Shown one piece after another: positions 8,465 to 16,892 of a stretch of DNA of 41,972 nucleotides. The position numbers and the translations under genes were made by a program. Origin of the DNA: Albibeggiatoa sp964388965 (GTDB taxonomy: Bacteria; Pseudomonadota; Gammaproteobacteria; Beggiatoales; Beggiatoaceae); assembly GCA_964388965.1 (NCBI GenBank), contig CAYMCP010000024.1, positions 1 to 41,972 on the forward strand. The letters are read 5' to 3'. Each line of letters opens with the position of its first letter. Within the stretch, counting starts at the first letter, position 1. Under the pieces are notes generated by a model. That model saw only the letters and a list, made by a program, of their open reading frames with translations, ran no database searches and had not been told where the DNA came from.

Positions 8465-9538
8465 TTAAAGTATAACTTTTTGTAATGCTTCTAAAAATGC
8501 TTGATTTTCTGATTCTGTTCCCACTGTGACACGTAAACATTGATCTAGTAGTGGATGCGCGCCGTGCAGACATTTAATTAATACACCTTGTTGTTTCAAA
8601 GATTCGTATACTTCAACTGCTTGTGCAACACGAAATAAAATAAAATTCGCTTCAGTTCGCCAAGTTTCAATCTGTGGTATAGCGGACAGTTTTTGCTGCA
8701 AATCAGCTCGATCTTGCCTAATTTTCTGCGTTTGTTGTTGAAACACATCATAATGTTCTAGGGCAAAACAAGCACTTAATTGAGATAATGTATTAATATT
8801 ATAAGGCAAACGTACTTTATCAATTTGTGTCAACCAATCTTGCGAGCCAACGAGATAGCCCAAACGCAAGCCAGCTAAACCTAATTTAGATACTGTACGC
8901 ATTACCAAGAGGTTAGAGTAATTTTCAATGCCGTGCAAAAATGAATGATCGGTAAAAGGAGAGTAAGCCTCATCAATCACAACCAGTCCATGACTACAAT
9001 CTATAATATCCTCAATATCTGCTCGCGCAAATGTATTACCAGTTGGATTATTAGGATAGGCAATAAATATTAGTGCAGGTTGATATGTATCAATCGCTTC
9101 CAACATAGCGAATATGTCTAAACTAAATTTGCCCTCAACGAGCGGCACACCGACATATTGGATGCCTAAAGTTATTGCGATATGCTTATACATCACAAAA
9201 CTAGGTTCAGGAGCTAAAACAACTGCATTAGGTTTATTAATAGCCATTGCCAGCATTTGGATCAATTCATCGGAACCATTACCTAAAATAACTTGCAAAT
9301 TGTCTGGGATGCGCATGGTATCACGTAATTTTTGTTTTAATTTTTGCCCACTTGGATCAGGATAACGATTTAAATGTGCATTTTGCAAACTTTGCAACCA
9401 TTCTTGCGTTAAATCAGCATCTAAAGTATAGGGATTCTCCATTGCATCAAGTTTGATGAGTCCGTTTGAATCAGCGACATGATAGGAAGAAAGTGCTTGG
9501 ATTTCAGGTCGTATCCAATCTGCAATGTTATTATTCAT
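8465..9538 (-). CDS. hisC: Histidinol-phosphate aminotransferase HisC
   Basis: PLP-dependent fold-type I aminotransferase converting imidazole-acetol phosphate to histidinol phosphate. It has the KLDAMENPY start, the cofactor-binding NGSDELIQ segment, the AYPNNPTGN motif, and the PLP lysine in TVSKLGLAGLRLGY (K218). The length of 357 residues is typical. It is not in a his operon. It is followed by ubiG on the same strand, and MITE copy 2 lies 143 bases upstream of its start, where it could affect the promoter. No strong Shine-Dalgarno site precedes ATG 9538. Confidence 0.92.
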   Translation of the reverse strand: MNNNIADWIRPEIQALSSYHVADSNGLIKLDAMENPYTLDADLTQEWLQSLQNAHLNRYPDPSGQKLKQKLRDTMRIPDNLQVILGNGSDELIQMLAMAINKPNAVVLAPEPSFVMYKHIAITLGIQYVGVPLVEGKFSLDIFAMLEAIDTYQPALIFIAYPNNPTGNTFARADIEDIIDCSHGLVVIDEAYSPFTDHSFLHGIENYSNLLVMRTVSKLGLAGLRLGYLVGSQDWLTQIDKVRLPYNINTLSQLSACFALEHYDVFQQQTQKIRQDRADLQQKLSAIPQIETWRTEANFILFRVAQAVEVYESLKQQGVLIKCLHGAHPLLDQCLRVTVGTESENQAFLEALQKVIL

Positions 9539-9680
9539 CGTTTTTTCACAAATTTATAAAGCATTAGCTTAGTGTAGCACTTGGTTTTGTGCAGTACAAT
9601 TCCTTGCCATAACCAACTTGTTATCGATACCCTCGCCAAAGATTGGCAAAAAATGAGCAATTAGGGTAAAAAGTAAAAAG

Positions 9681-9784
9681 CTGAGAACTCCGAAAAACTT
9701 TTTTTGCCTATAATAAAATCAATCACTTATGCAAATACGCTCCACCTAAAATCAATGACTTACAAACTTTTTCAGAGTTTTCAG
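9681..9784 (+). mobile_element. 104-bp MITE, copy 2
   Basis: Identical to copies 1 and 3 and in the same orientation. The 7-bp target duplication TAAAAAG occurs at 9674-9680 and 9785-9791. It lies between ubiX (3' side) and hisC (5' side), both on the minus strand. The rest of this 340-bp gap shows only a short GCCAA/TTGGC hairpin near 9640-9650 without a U-tract. Confidence 0.9.
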
Positions 9785-9877
9785 TAAAAAGCACAAATTC
9801 ACAACTTTTTATCCACCAATTGCTTATGAACGAGATTGACACAATTCTACTCGTAGCCAATTAGGTGCAAGTGGACA

Positions 9878-10501
9878 TCATTTAGTAGTAGAAAAATTGT
9901 TCAAACCCCAGCGGGGTAATAGTCGATGATCAACATTGAGATGATCCAAAATACGCGCAATGATTGTATCGATTACATCCTGAATTGTCTGCGGCTGATT
10001 ATAAAATGCTGGACTAGCTGGTAATATCACCGCACCTGCTTGAGATAAGGTGAGCATATTTTGTAAATGGATAGGAGATAATGGTGTTTCTCGATGTACC
10101 AAAATAAGCTGTTTACGTTCTTTTAGACTAACATCCGCTGCTCGCTCAATTAAATTACGACTTAAACCATTGGCAATGGAGGCTAATGTACCACTAGTGC
10201 AAGGACAAATTACCATAGCTCGACTAATAGCACTGCCGCTTGCAATCGGTGCAGTCCATTGTTCTAAGCCGTGTACGTGTAGTTGATGAGCATCTATGGC
10301 GTAACGTTGTACAAACCAAGTTTTTAAATCTTGATGATGGCTTGGTAAACTTAAATCTAATTCCATTTTTATCACTAATCTTGCCGGATTTGAAAGTAAA
10401 AAATGTACTGTTTTTCCAGCAATCAGCAGTTGTTCTAAAAGACGAAGTCCATAGATCGCACCAGAGGCACCCGTCATAGCTAGAGTAATACTGTCAGACA
10501 T
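9878..10501 (-). CDS. ubiX: Flavin prenyltransferase UbiX
   Basis: Makes the prenylated FMN cofactor used by UbiD-type decarboxylases, including the one in ubiquinone synthesis. The N-terminal flavin-binding segment ITLAMTGASGAIYGLRLLE, the GSAISRAMVICPCTSGTLA region and RKQLILVHRETPLSPIHLQNM are all diagnostic. ATG 10501 (MSDS...) gives 207 residues, a normal size; an in-frame TTG two codons earlier is unlikely. It is transcribed away from rapZ, and MITE copy 3 lies in the shared upstream region. UbiD is not in the window. Confidence 0.93.
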   Translation of the reverse strand: MSDSITLAMTGASGAIYGLRLLEQLLIAGKTVHFLLSNPARLVIKMELDLSLPSHHQDLKTWFVQRYAIDAHQLHVHGLEQWTAPIASGSAISRAMVICPCTSGTLASIANGLSRNLIERAADVSLKERKQLILVHRETPLSPIHLQNMLTLSQAGAVILPASPAFYNQPQTIQDVIDTIIARILDHLNVDHRLLPRWGLNNFSTTK

Positions 10502-10576
10502 ATTCAATTATCTGTTGTTACCTTGTTATCTTTCGCAAGTATAACAGAGTTGAAAAGTCTGATTTTAGGGACTGTA

Positions 10577-10680
10577 CTGAGAACTCCGAAAAACTTTTTT
10601 TGCCTATAATAAAATCAATCACTTATGCAAATACGCTCCACCTAAAATCAATGACTTACAAACTTTTTCAGAGTTTTCAG
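10577..10680 (+). mobile_element. 104-bp MITE, copy 3
   Basis: Identical to copies 1 and 2 and in the same orientation. The 7-bp target duplication GACTGTA occurs at 10570-10576 and 10681-10687. It sits in the divergent promoter region of ubiX (minus) and rapZ (plus), a 346-bp gap. A TATAAT at 10734-10739 downstream of the MITE could be the rapZ -10, but no good -35 is visible at the right spacing. Confidence 0.9.
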
Positions 10681-10847
10681 GACTGTAAAAATACTTGCTT
10701 TTTTGAATTTGGGATTATTTAAAATCAATAGCTTATAATAATTAAAATGATTATATTTGTCATACGCTGACAGTTTCGAGTAAAACTATTGATATTCAGT
10801 TTTATCCCACCTATCATGACATGCGTGTTGATATGAAGTGTTGAAAA

Positions 10848-11681
10848 ATGAAACTGATTATTGTCAGTGGTTTATCTGGAGCGGGCAAAAGTATTGCGCT
10901 TAATAGTTTGGAAGACATTGGGGCTTATTGTGTAGACAATTTACCTATTGCATTGTTACCTGCTTTTGCCGCGCAAATACCACAAATCTGTATTGAACAT
11001 GAATGTGTTACGGTAGGTTTGGATGCCCGTACCATTCACGATTTGCCAGCACTACTAGAAACATTAGATTCATTACCTACGCCTTACGAAATTTTATTTT
11101 TAGAAGCAGATGATAATGTATTAATCAAACGCTTTAGCGAAACCCGCCGCAAACATCCTTTAACTTTTCAATCATTCTCCTTATCTGAGGCAATTCAGTA
11201 TGAAAAAAAACTGTTAGAACCTCTAGCTGACCGCGCTGATATTCGGATCAATACGAGTGATATGCACATTCATCAACTGAGGGATTTGATTCGGTTACAG
11301 ATTCATTTGCACCAAAAACAAAATCTCTCTATATTGTTTGAATCTTTTGGTTTTAAATATGGATTGCCGCGTAATGCAGATTTTGTATTTGATGTACGCT
11401 GTCTACCGAATCCACACTGGGATACAGAATTACGCCACTTGACAGGGAAAGACGCGGCTGTTATCCGTTTTTTGCAGGCACAACCTAAAGTAAAACAGAT
11501 GTTAGATGATTTAATGTGGTTTTTGGATAATTGGATTACCCAGTTTGCGAACCGTAGTTATTTAACTATTGCTATAGGTTGTACGGGTGGACAACATCGT
11601 TCAGTCTACATTGCAGAACAATTAGTACAATATTTTACCGAGAAACATGATGTATTAGTTCGACACCGAGAATTACGATGA
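10848..11681 (+). CDS. rapZ: RNase adapter protein RapZ (P-loop nucleotide-binding)
   Basis: In enterobacteria RapZ binds small RNAs and adapts RNase E to control GlmS. Here the N-terminal kinase-like domain has the Walker A GLSGAGKS at residues 8-15 and the YCVDNLPIALLP segment. The C-terminal domain has FGFKYGLPRNADFVFDVR and the family-specific IGCTGGQHRSVYIAEQL. The length of 277 residues is normal. Its stop overlaps the next start (ATGA, 11678-11681). In most proteobacteria rapZ is preceded by rpoN-hpf-ptsN, but here the upstream side is a MITE and divergent ubiX. Confidence 0.94.
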   Translation: MKLIIVSGLSGAGKSIALNSLEDIGAYCVDNLPIALLPAFAAQIPQICIEHECVTVGLDARTIHDLPALLETLDSLPTPYEILFLEADDNVLIKRFSETRRKHPLTFQSFSLSEAIQYEKKLLEPLADRADIRINTSDMHIHQLRDLIRLQIHLHQKQNLSILFESFGFKYGLPRNADFVFDVRCLPNPHWDTELRHLTGKDAAVIRFLQAQPKVKQMLDDLMWFLDNWITQFANRSYLTIAIGCTGGQHRSVYIAEQLVQYFTEKHDVLVRHRELR

Positions 11682-12076
11682 GTGTGGGTATTTTGCTAGT
11701 GACACACAATGAAATTGGCACTAGTTTAATTCGTAGTTTAGAAGAAATTTTAGGTACTTTACCTTTACCTATCAAGGCGTTGCCTGTTCGCATAGAAGGT
11801 GATCCTATGTCGTATTGTTATCATTTAGAGCAACTGTACACAACAGTTAATCAAGGGCATGGTGTTTTGGTATTAACTGATGTATTTGGCGCAACGCCAT
11901 GTAATGTTGCTTGTCATTTAATTGAAAATTATCGAATTAGAATTGTATGTGGTGTCAACTTACCCATGTTAATTAAAATCATGAATTACCCTTCCGCAGA
12001 TTTGGATACACTGGCTAATAAAGCACTTTCTGGTGGAACACAAGGCATTTTTGATGTTAATAGTATTTTGAATTAA
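11678..12076 (+). CDS. PTS EIIA component, mannose family
   Basis: 132-residue EIIA-Man type domain. The phospho-acceptor histidine is H10 in VTHNEIG, and VLTDVFGATPCNVA is the conserved strand-loop with the active-site Asp. In proteobacteria such orphan EIIA proteins sit after rapZ and before ptsH (HPr) and ptsI, forming a regulatory phosphorelay rather than a sugar transporter. Here no ptsH or ptsI follows; the next gene is convergent nifX, 42 bases away. A source of phosphate would have to be encoded elsewhere. It is translationally coupled to rapZ. Confidence 0.88.
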   Translation: MSVGILLVTHNEIGTSLIRSLEEILGTLPLPIKALPVRIEGDPMSYCYHLEQLYTTVNQGHGVLVLTDVFGATPCNVACHLIENYRIRIVCGVNLPMLIKIMNYPSADLDTLANKALSGGTQGIFDVNSILN

Positions 12077-12118
12077 TTCAACGCACTAGACGCACTCAAT
12101 AAGTGAAATAAAGTTCTC

Positions 12119-12583
12119 TTATTCATGCCAACCTTCCGCCTCCATATCATCAAAACGATTGGTATCCTTAGGTTGCTGACGACGTAATGCTTTTGCTAGC
12201 CACGCGGTGGGACCTGCACGTAATTCTTCTTGAATATTCTCGATTAATTCCGCTATGTTAGCACCTGCACTGACTTTGATTGGTTGAATGCCCCGCATCG
12301 TTAATTGTCGAATCGCAGAACCGCCAACTGCTTGGCAGTATACCGCCGCACAACCTTCTAACGTCGCCATTTTATCTACTAATTTGTTTTCATTACCATC
12401 CTGCTCAGTTTCGGAAAATTGTACTACTTCTAACAATTCTGCTTTATCCATATCCACGCCGTATAAAGCAAATCCTTGTGCTGAACCAAAGTGTTGATCA
12501 ACATGTTTCATGTCCGTGCTGGCAAATGCAAATTTTAACATCGTATTTATATCCACCTCAGTGCTCACGCGCAAGCGTCTCAT
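12119..12583 (-). CDS. nifX: Nitrogen fixation protein NifX
   Basis: Small carrier that binds FeMo-cofactor precursor (NifB-co/VK-cluster) between NifB, NifEN and nitrogenase. The NifX/NafY/NifB-C fold is seen in LKFAFASTDMKHVDQHFGSAQGF and the AVYCQAVGGSAIRQL region, with TAWLAKALRR near the C-terminus. I start at ATG 12583 (MRRLRVS...), 154 residues, because AAAAGGAG at 12591-12598 is spaced 7 bases before it; a second ATG at 12589 lies too close to that site. It overlaps the end of nifN by 26 bases, so translation is probably coupled. It is the last gene of the nif operon. Confidence 0.9.
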   Translation of the reverse strand: MRRLRVSTEVDINTMLKFAFASTDMKHVDQHFGSAQGFALYGVDMDKAELLEVVQFSETEQDGNENKLVDKMATLEGCAAVYCQAVGGSAIRQLTMRGIQPIKVSAGANIAELIENIQEELRAGPTAWLAKALRRQQPKDTNRFDDMEAEGWHE

Positions 12584-13949
12584 GTTCATACTCCTTTTGG
12601 CTATATTTGGCGTAATACGGTTTAATTTCATGCTGCTCTGGACTATGCAATACCAAATTAGCTAAATCAAATAGCGTTTGCCGACAACCTTTATAACCTA
12701 TCCAAGTCCGTTGATAACCACCAACATAATCATATTGAGGAAAACTGGCGCGTAGAATCGGTAATTTTAAGCGTTTTGCGGATTCCACTACATGCGAATT
12801 GCCAATTAATAATTGAGCATGATTTTGTGAAGCTGATTGTTCTAAATCTTCCAAATCACCTATTTTTACTTCAGGTACATCAAGCTGCTCTAAAATCCCT
12901 GTATGTACGTGGGTTGGCGCAATAGCGGTAACGATTTCCGCCCCCATAGATTTAAGTAATTGGTTAAAATTGTATAACTCATCTGGGTCGGCTGCAATTG
13001 CTATTCGTAATTGTCCTAGCATAAAGTGCGTATCTAACATCGCATCTTGTAATTGACTACGTTGACGCTCAAAACGTTCTGGAATGCCTACGCCGGATAA
13101 TTCTTTTAGAATCATGAGAAATTCATCAAAGCTTTCCATTGTCATTAAAGTATTAAAACGATAATCTGGTACAGTGGTTTTTTCATGTAACAAGTCGGCG
13201 GCTTTATTCATGGACGCACCAACGACCAGTGTAGCAGCCGCTAGTCCCAATGTTTCAAATTCGGATACCGCCAAACCGCCAATGGTCAAAGGATTTAGAC
13301 GTTCTTCAGTTAAATGTCCGTCCATCGAGTCAGCTAAATCAGGAATCATCACAGGGCGTAAATGAAATGCTTCGATGGTTTCTTTTAATACTTCGACATC
13401 GCTAGGTGTGAGCGACGGGCTGACTAGTACGTTAATTTGACGTTGGCGTTGTGCGACTTTGGGATTTTCAGCCGTATTGGGTACAAGTTCTTCAATCATA
13501 GCCTGAATTGCTAGACTGTAACCTGTTTCTAAACAACCTTTATAATCAGGTGTGTTGACCGCTACAATGGCAATGTGAGCAAATTGTGGATATTTTTGTC
13601 GAAATTCACGTACTGTACGTTTAATATCTGTGCCTTCAGTTTCTGATAGCCCTGTGGTAATTAAACCAATCATCGCAGGTTCGTTTTTTTCTGCAATGAC
13701 TTTTAAACCTTCCATTACATTATCGTCGGGATTCATGATAGCACTGACTTGGTCTAGCGCAGTGGTTTGTAAGGGGATAGGTTCACGGAAATGGCGTACA
13801 AAAAATACTTTACCAAAAGCCGTACAACCTTGCGAACCGTGTAACATCGGCATGGTGTGATAAATTCCCAAAAATGCGAGTGCCGCACCCATAGGCTGAC
13901 TGGCTTTTAAGGGACTGACAGATAAGGCTTTATTGCGTTTGGTTATCAT
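12558..13949 (-). CDS. nifN: Nitrogenase iron-molybdenum cofactor biosynthesis protein NifN
   Basis: Beta subunit of the NifEN scaffold on which the FeMo-cofactor matures. NPLK/SPLKASQPMGAALAFLG, the P-cluster-type cysteine in HGSQGCTAFGKVFFVRHFREP, and LITTGLSETEGTDIKRT are typical of NifN. I prefer ATG 13949 (MITKRNKALS...), 463 residues, with AAGGA 7 bases upstream. The frame runs on to a TTG at 14009, but the extra 20 residues have no family match. The partner nifE, almost always directly upstream, is absent; a DUF29 gene occupies that place. Belongs to the nifU-nifS-DUF29-nifN-nifX run. Confidence 0.92.
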   Translation of the reverse strand: MITKRNKALSVSPLKASQPMGAALAFLGIYHTMPMLHGSQGCTAFGKVFFVRHFREPIPLQTTALDQVSAIMNPDDNVMEGLKVIAEKNEPAMIGLITTGLSETEGTDIKRTVREFRQKYPQFAHIAIVAVNTPDYKGCLETGYSLAIQAMIEELVPNTAENPKVAQRQRQINVLVSPSLTPSDVEVLKETIEAFHLRPVMIPDLADSMDGHLTEERLNPLTIGGLAVSEFETLGLAAATLVVGASMNKAADLLHEKTTVPDYRFNTLMTMESFDEFLMILKELSGVGIPERFERQRSQLQDAMLDTHFMLGQLRIAIAADPDELYNFNQLLKSMGAEIVTAIAPTHVHTGILEQLDVPEVKIGDLEDLEQSASQNHAQLLIGNSHVVESAKRLKLPILRASFPQYDYVGGYQRTWIGYKGCRQTLFDLANLVLHSPEQHEIKPYYAKYSQKEYEHETLAREH

Positions 13950-14012
13950 TGATTGTTCCTTCATAGCATACACTGTTACATGATGATATACGGTATCATT
14001 TTCTGACAAGAT

Positions 14013-14480
14013 TTATTCTGGTCGCGGATAAAAATCATCATCTAATAGTTGCTCAATCGAATAAGGACAAGCTGTTGGAAAAGTTTCAGCAGGTAAATCT
14101 GTTTCTTGCATCGCTAAATACACTGCATCGTCAAAAGCATCTTCAACTGCTTGAGTAAAATAAGCTTTTAAACTTGGACTCATTTTTAATTGTCTGGCAA
14201 TTTGTTTGCGTTGTTCGGCAATGGAACGTCCCCAACTTTTCCCGTCAAATTCCTGCCATATTCCAGTAAGTTGTTTAAATTGAAACTGCCATTTTAATAA
14301 ATGTGCGATTAGGATAATAAGATGGCTGACTAATTCATGCCTATCTCGTTTAGCTATGCTTTCTAATTCCTCAATTAACAACTCTGCATCAATCTCATCC
14401 CACTTTTTTGAGCGTACTAACTCTATGTTATGATAAATCCAAGCATAAAAATCTTTTTCATAGAGCCATTGCGTTTGCAT
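14013..14480 (-). CDS. DUF29 family protein
   Basis: 155-residue protein with the DUF29 pattern: YEKDFYAWIYHNIELVRSKKWDEID near the start, LIEELESIAKRDRHELVSHL, the LKWQFQ helix, and YSIEQLLDDDFYP at the end. The family is all-helical, common in cyanobacteria and filamentous sulfur bacteria, usually in several copies per genome, and has no known function. It lies between nifS (161-base gap) and nifN (63 bases to its ATG) on the same strand, so it is probably transcribed with the nif genes. Whether it has a role in nitrogen fixation or is an insertion into the operon cannot be told from sequence. Confidence 0.85.
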   Translation of the reverse strand: MQTQWLYEKDFYAWIYHNIELVRSKKWDEIDAELLIEELESIAKRDRHELVSHLIILIAHLLKWQFQFKQLTGIWQEFDGKSWGRSIAEQRKQIARQLKMSPSLKAYFTQAVEDAFDDAVYLAMQETDLPAETFPTACPYSIEQLLDDDFYPRPE

Positions 14481-14546
14481 GACATTATCCTTTAATTATT
14501 CTTTACCTAAAACCAATTCTCTCTAGCATAGCATTTTACCAACTCA

Positions 14547-14565
14547 TTCTGCGCAGTGCGTAGAA
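14547..14565. promoter_or_regulatory. Near-perfect palindrome between nifS and the DUF29 gene
   Basis: TTCTGCGCA and TGCGTAGAA flank one G (8 of 9 pairs match). In RNA it would give only a tight hairpin, so a protein-binding dyad is equally likely. It is in the only sizeable gap of the nif run and may mark a separate control point for DUF29-nifN-nifX. No sigma-54 promoter was found in this gap. Confidence 0.3.
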
Positions 14566-14641
14566 CGAATCAAACGAATTTACAAAATTAAAAAATGTAA
14601 CGCATTGATCATTCTACAAAATCTATAGTTAAAGTGAGTTA

Positions 14642-15853
14642 TTAATTGTAAACAGGTGCAAAAGCCGCTTCAGGATTTTCAACAGGTCCGTTTTCGCCCC
14701 AATAAGGTGACATTTTACGCAAATTCGCTACAATCGGCGGCATCACCTCAATTACTTTATCAATTTCTGCTAAGGTGTTGTAACGCGATAAAGAAAACCG
14801 TACCGAACCGTGCGCCGCAGTGTACGGAATATTCATCGCGCGCATGACGTGGGAAGGCTCTAGCGAACCCGACGTACATGCTGAACCACTCGACGCGGCA
14901 ATACCCATTTTGTTAATCATTAATAAAATAGATTCACCTTCGATGTATTCAAACGCAATATTACAGGTATTGGGCAAACGATTATCGGGATCGCCTGTAA
15001 CAAAACAATTTGGAATTGCGGCTAAAATGCCCTTTTCTAAACGATCACGCAAACTTTTCACAAAGGTATTTTCATGCTCAATACTTTCTAACGCCAATTC
15101 AGCCGCTTTGCCTAAGCCGACAATAGAAGCAGTATTTTCCGTACCCGCTCGCCGACCACGTTCTTGATGACCACCGCGCAATAATGGACGAAATCGCGTC
15201 CCACGACGTAAATATAAAACGCCAATTCCTTTTGGCGCGTGCAATTTGTGCCCAGAAACCGACAACATATCAATTTTAGTTGCTTTCAAATCGATTGGAA
15301 TTTTACCTACTGCTTGCACTGCATCAGTATGAAATATAACACCTTTTTCATGCGCCATTGCAGCCATCTGCTCAACCGGGAAAATTGTACCTGTTTCATT
15401 ATTCGCCCACATTGCCGAGACAATTGCAGTGCGAGCATCTAAAAGCTCCTCGTATTCTTCTAAATCTAAACGCCCTTTTCCGTCAACGTGCAACTGATGT
15501 ACTTTGTAACCTTCTTTTTTTAGGTAATCACAAAGCGATAAAATAGCTGGATGTTCTACATTAGTGGTAATGATTTTTTTTCTATCAGGTTGGGCTTTTA
15601 AAGCAGATAAAATTGCGGTTGAATCTGACTCTGTACCACATGAGGTAAAAATAATTTCTGAATCATACTCAGCGCCGATAAGTTGCTGAATTTGCTTACG
15701 CGCTTGTTTAATTGCACGTCCCACTTTATCGCCAAAACTGTGCATTGAGGACGGATTACCGAATTGTTCGGTAAAAAATGGCATCATCGCATCAACCACT
15801 TTAGGGTCAACCATCGTAGTTGCATTATTATCTAAATAAATACCATCACTCAC
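14642..15853 (-). CDS. nifS: Cysteine desulfurase NifS
   Basis: PLP enzyme that takes sulfur from cysteine for nitrogenase Fe-S clusters. The start IYLDNNATTMVDP is typical. The HTDAVQAVGK segment, the PLP lysine in SVSGHKLHAPKG (K203), RGGHQERGRRAGTEN, and the active cysteine in ASSGSACTSGSLEPSHV (C326) are all present. The length of 403 residues is normal for NifS; the adjacent nifU and nif context separate it from the housekeeping IscS. It overlaps nifU by the ATGA junction at 15850-15853, so the two are translationally coupled. Confidence 0.95.
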   Translation of the reverse strand: MSDGIYLDNNATTMVDPKVVDAMMPFFTEQFGNPSSMHSFGDKVGRAIKQARKQIQQLIGAEYDSEIIFTSCGTESDSTAILSALKAQPDRKKIITTNVEHPAILSLCDYLKKEGYKVHQLHVDGKGRLDLEEYEELLDARTAIVSAMWANNETGTIFPVEQMAAMAHEKGVIFHTDAVQAVGKIPIDLKATKIDMLSVSGHKLHAPKGIGVLYLRRGTRFRPLLRGGHQERGRRAGTENTASIVGLGKAAELALESIEHENTFVKSLRDRLEKGILAAIPNCFVTGDPDNRLPNTCNIAFEYIEGESILLMINKMGIAASSGSACTSGSLEPSHVMRAMNIPYTAAHGSVRFSLSRYNTLAEIDKVIEVMPPIVANLRKMSPYWGENGPVENPEAAFAPVYN

Positions 15854-16743
15854 GACGCGACTCCCGTAGGTTGAGGACGCATAGAAGCAGGAACAACTTT
15901 AATAAATTCGCCTAATGCTTCCATTAATTGTTGTTGTACACCTGACAAAGTTTGTGCTTCCAATTGACAACCTTTACACGCGCCCAACATGTTGACGTAA
16001 ATTGTACGACCATCAATATCTACTAATTCAATATCACCATGATCACGTTGTAACTGAGGACGAATTGCCTCGATGGTAGACTCAATTTTTTTCATACGTT
16101 GAAAGTTGGTCATTGCATACGGCTTAGGCGGGGTAACGGGCTGCGACGGCTGGCTAAAATCAAGCGTTTCACCTTTTTCAGCCCAAACTTTGGTTAAAAT
16201 CTCTTCAATACCTTCGTGACAAGAAGAACAACCGCCACCCGCTTTAGTATAATTGGTCACATCTTCAACTGAACGCAAACTATTTGCTCGCACCGTTTCT
16301 TCAATCATGACCGCGTCAATAGCAAAACATTTACAAATTAACGCACCTTCTTCATGTTCATCTTTCCATTCTATGCCGCGATAATTGGCGACTGCCGCTT
16401 GCAACGCTTCACGTCCCATAACAGAACAGTGCATTTTTTCTGGGGGCATGCCATCGAGATAGTCAGCAATATCCTGATTCGATACTTTTAATGCTTCGTC
16501 TAAAGTTTTACCTTTAATGATTTCAGTTAATGCAGAGGATGAAGCGATGGCTGAACCACAACCAAAGGTTTGAAAGCCAGCTTTTTCAATTACTTCCGTT
16601 TCAGGATTAACTTTCAAAGTTAAGCGCAACGCATCGCCGCAAGAAATAGAGCCTACATCACCAATTGCATTGGCATCTTCGACCGCACCTGCATTGCGTG
16701 GCTCAAAGAAATGTTCTTTTAATTTTTCTGAATAATCCCACAT
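15850..16743 (-). CDS. nifU: Fe-S cluster assembly scaffold NifU
   Basis: Three-domain scaffold that receives sulfur from NifS and builds clusters for nitrogenase. Residues 1-125 are the IscU-like domain with C35, C62 and C106. Residues about 134-185 are the [2Fe-2S] BFD-like domain with C137, C139, C172 and C175. Residues about 215-290 are the Nfu domain with C256-x-x-C259. The length of 297 residues is standard. It is the first gene of the nif operon and is preceded by a sigma-54 promoter and two NifA-type sites, so expression is expected under nitrogen-fixing conditions. Confidence 0.96.
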   Translation of the reverse strand: MWDYSEKLKEHFFEPRNAGAVEDANAIGDVGSISCGDALRLTLKVNPETEVIEKAGFQTFGCGSAIASSSALTEIIKGKTLDEALKVSNQDIADYLDGMPPEKMHCSVMGREALQAAVANYRGIEWKDEHEEGALICKCFAIDAVMIEETVRANSLRSVEDVTNYTKAGGGCSSCHEGIEEILTKVWAEKGETLDFSQPSQPVTPPKPYAMTNFQRMKKIESTIEAIRPQLQRDHGDIELVDIDGRTIYVNMLGACKGCQLEAQTLSGVQQQLMEALGEFIKVVPASMRPQPTGVAS

Positions 16744-16792
16744 GACTCAACCCTTATCAATTAACCATCATCAAATAATTAACCGAGTATTC

Positions 16793-16808
16793 AGCAAGGG
16801 TTATGCCA
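16793..16808 (-). promoter_or_regulatory. Sigma-54 (RpoN) promoter of the nif operon
   Basis: Read on the minus strand, TGGCATAACCCTTGCT matches the -24/-12 consensus TGGCAC-N5-TTGCW with one difference. The invariant GG and GC are separated by exactly 10 bases. The predicted transcription start is near 16782, giving a leader of about 39 bases before the nifU ATG at 16743. Confidence 0.85.
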
Positions 16809-16848
16809 CGAGTTTACTATTTGTTTTTATTGAATTTTTTAAATTATT

Positions 16849-16864
16849 TGTATGATTACTCACA
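16849..16864. promoter_or_regulatory. NifA upstream activating sequence, proximal
   Basis: TGTATGATTACTCACA fits the NifA consensus TGT-N10-ACA exactly. Its centre is about 75 bases upstream of the predicted nifU transcription start. Confidence 0.75.
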
Positions 16865-16892
16865 AAGGGCATTTTGTGGATTGCGCAAGTTT

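Noticed and set aside
9637..9656. GCCAA/TTGGC hairpin as terminator of ubiX
   Set aside because: 5-bp stem, and the A/T run is on the wrong side for the minus-strand transcript.
14481..14641. Second sigma-54 promoter before DUF29-nifN
   Set aside because: No GG-N10-GC pair with flanking consensus was found on the minus strand.
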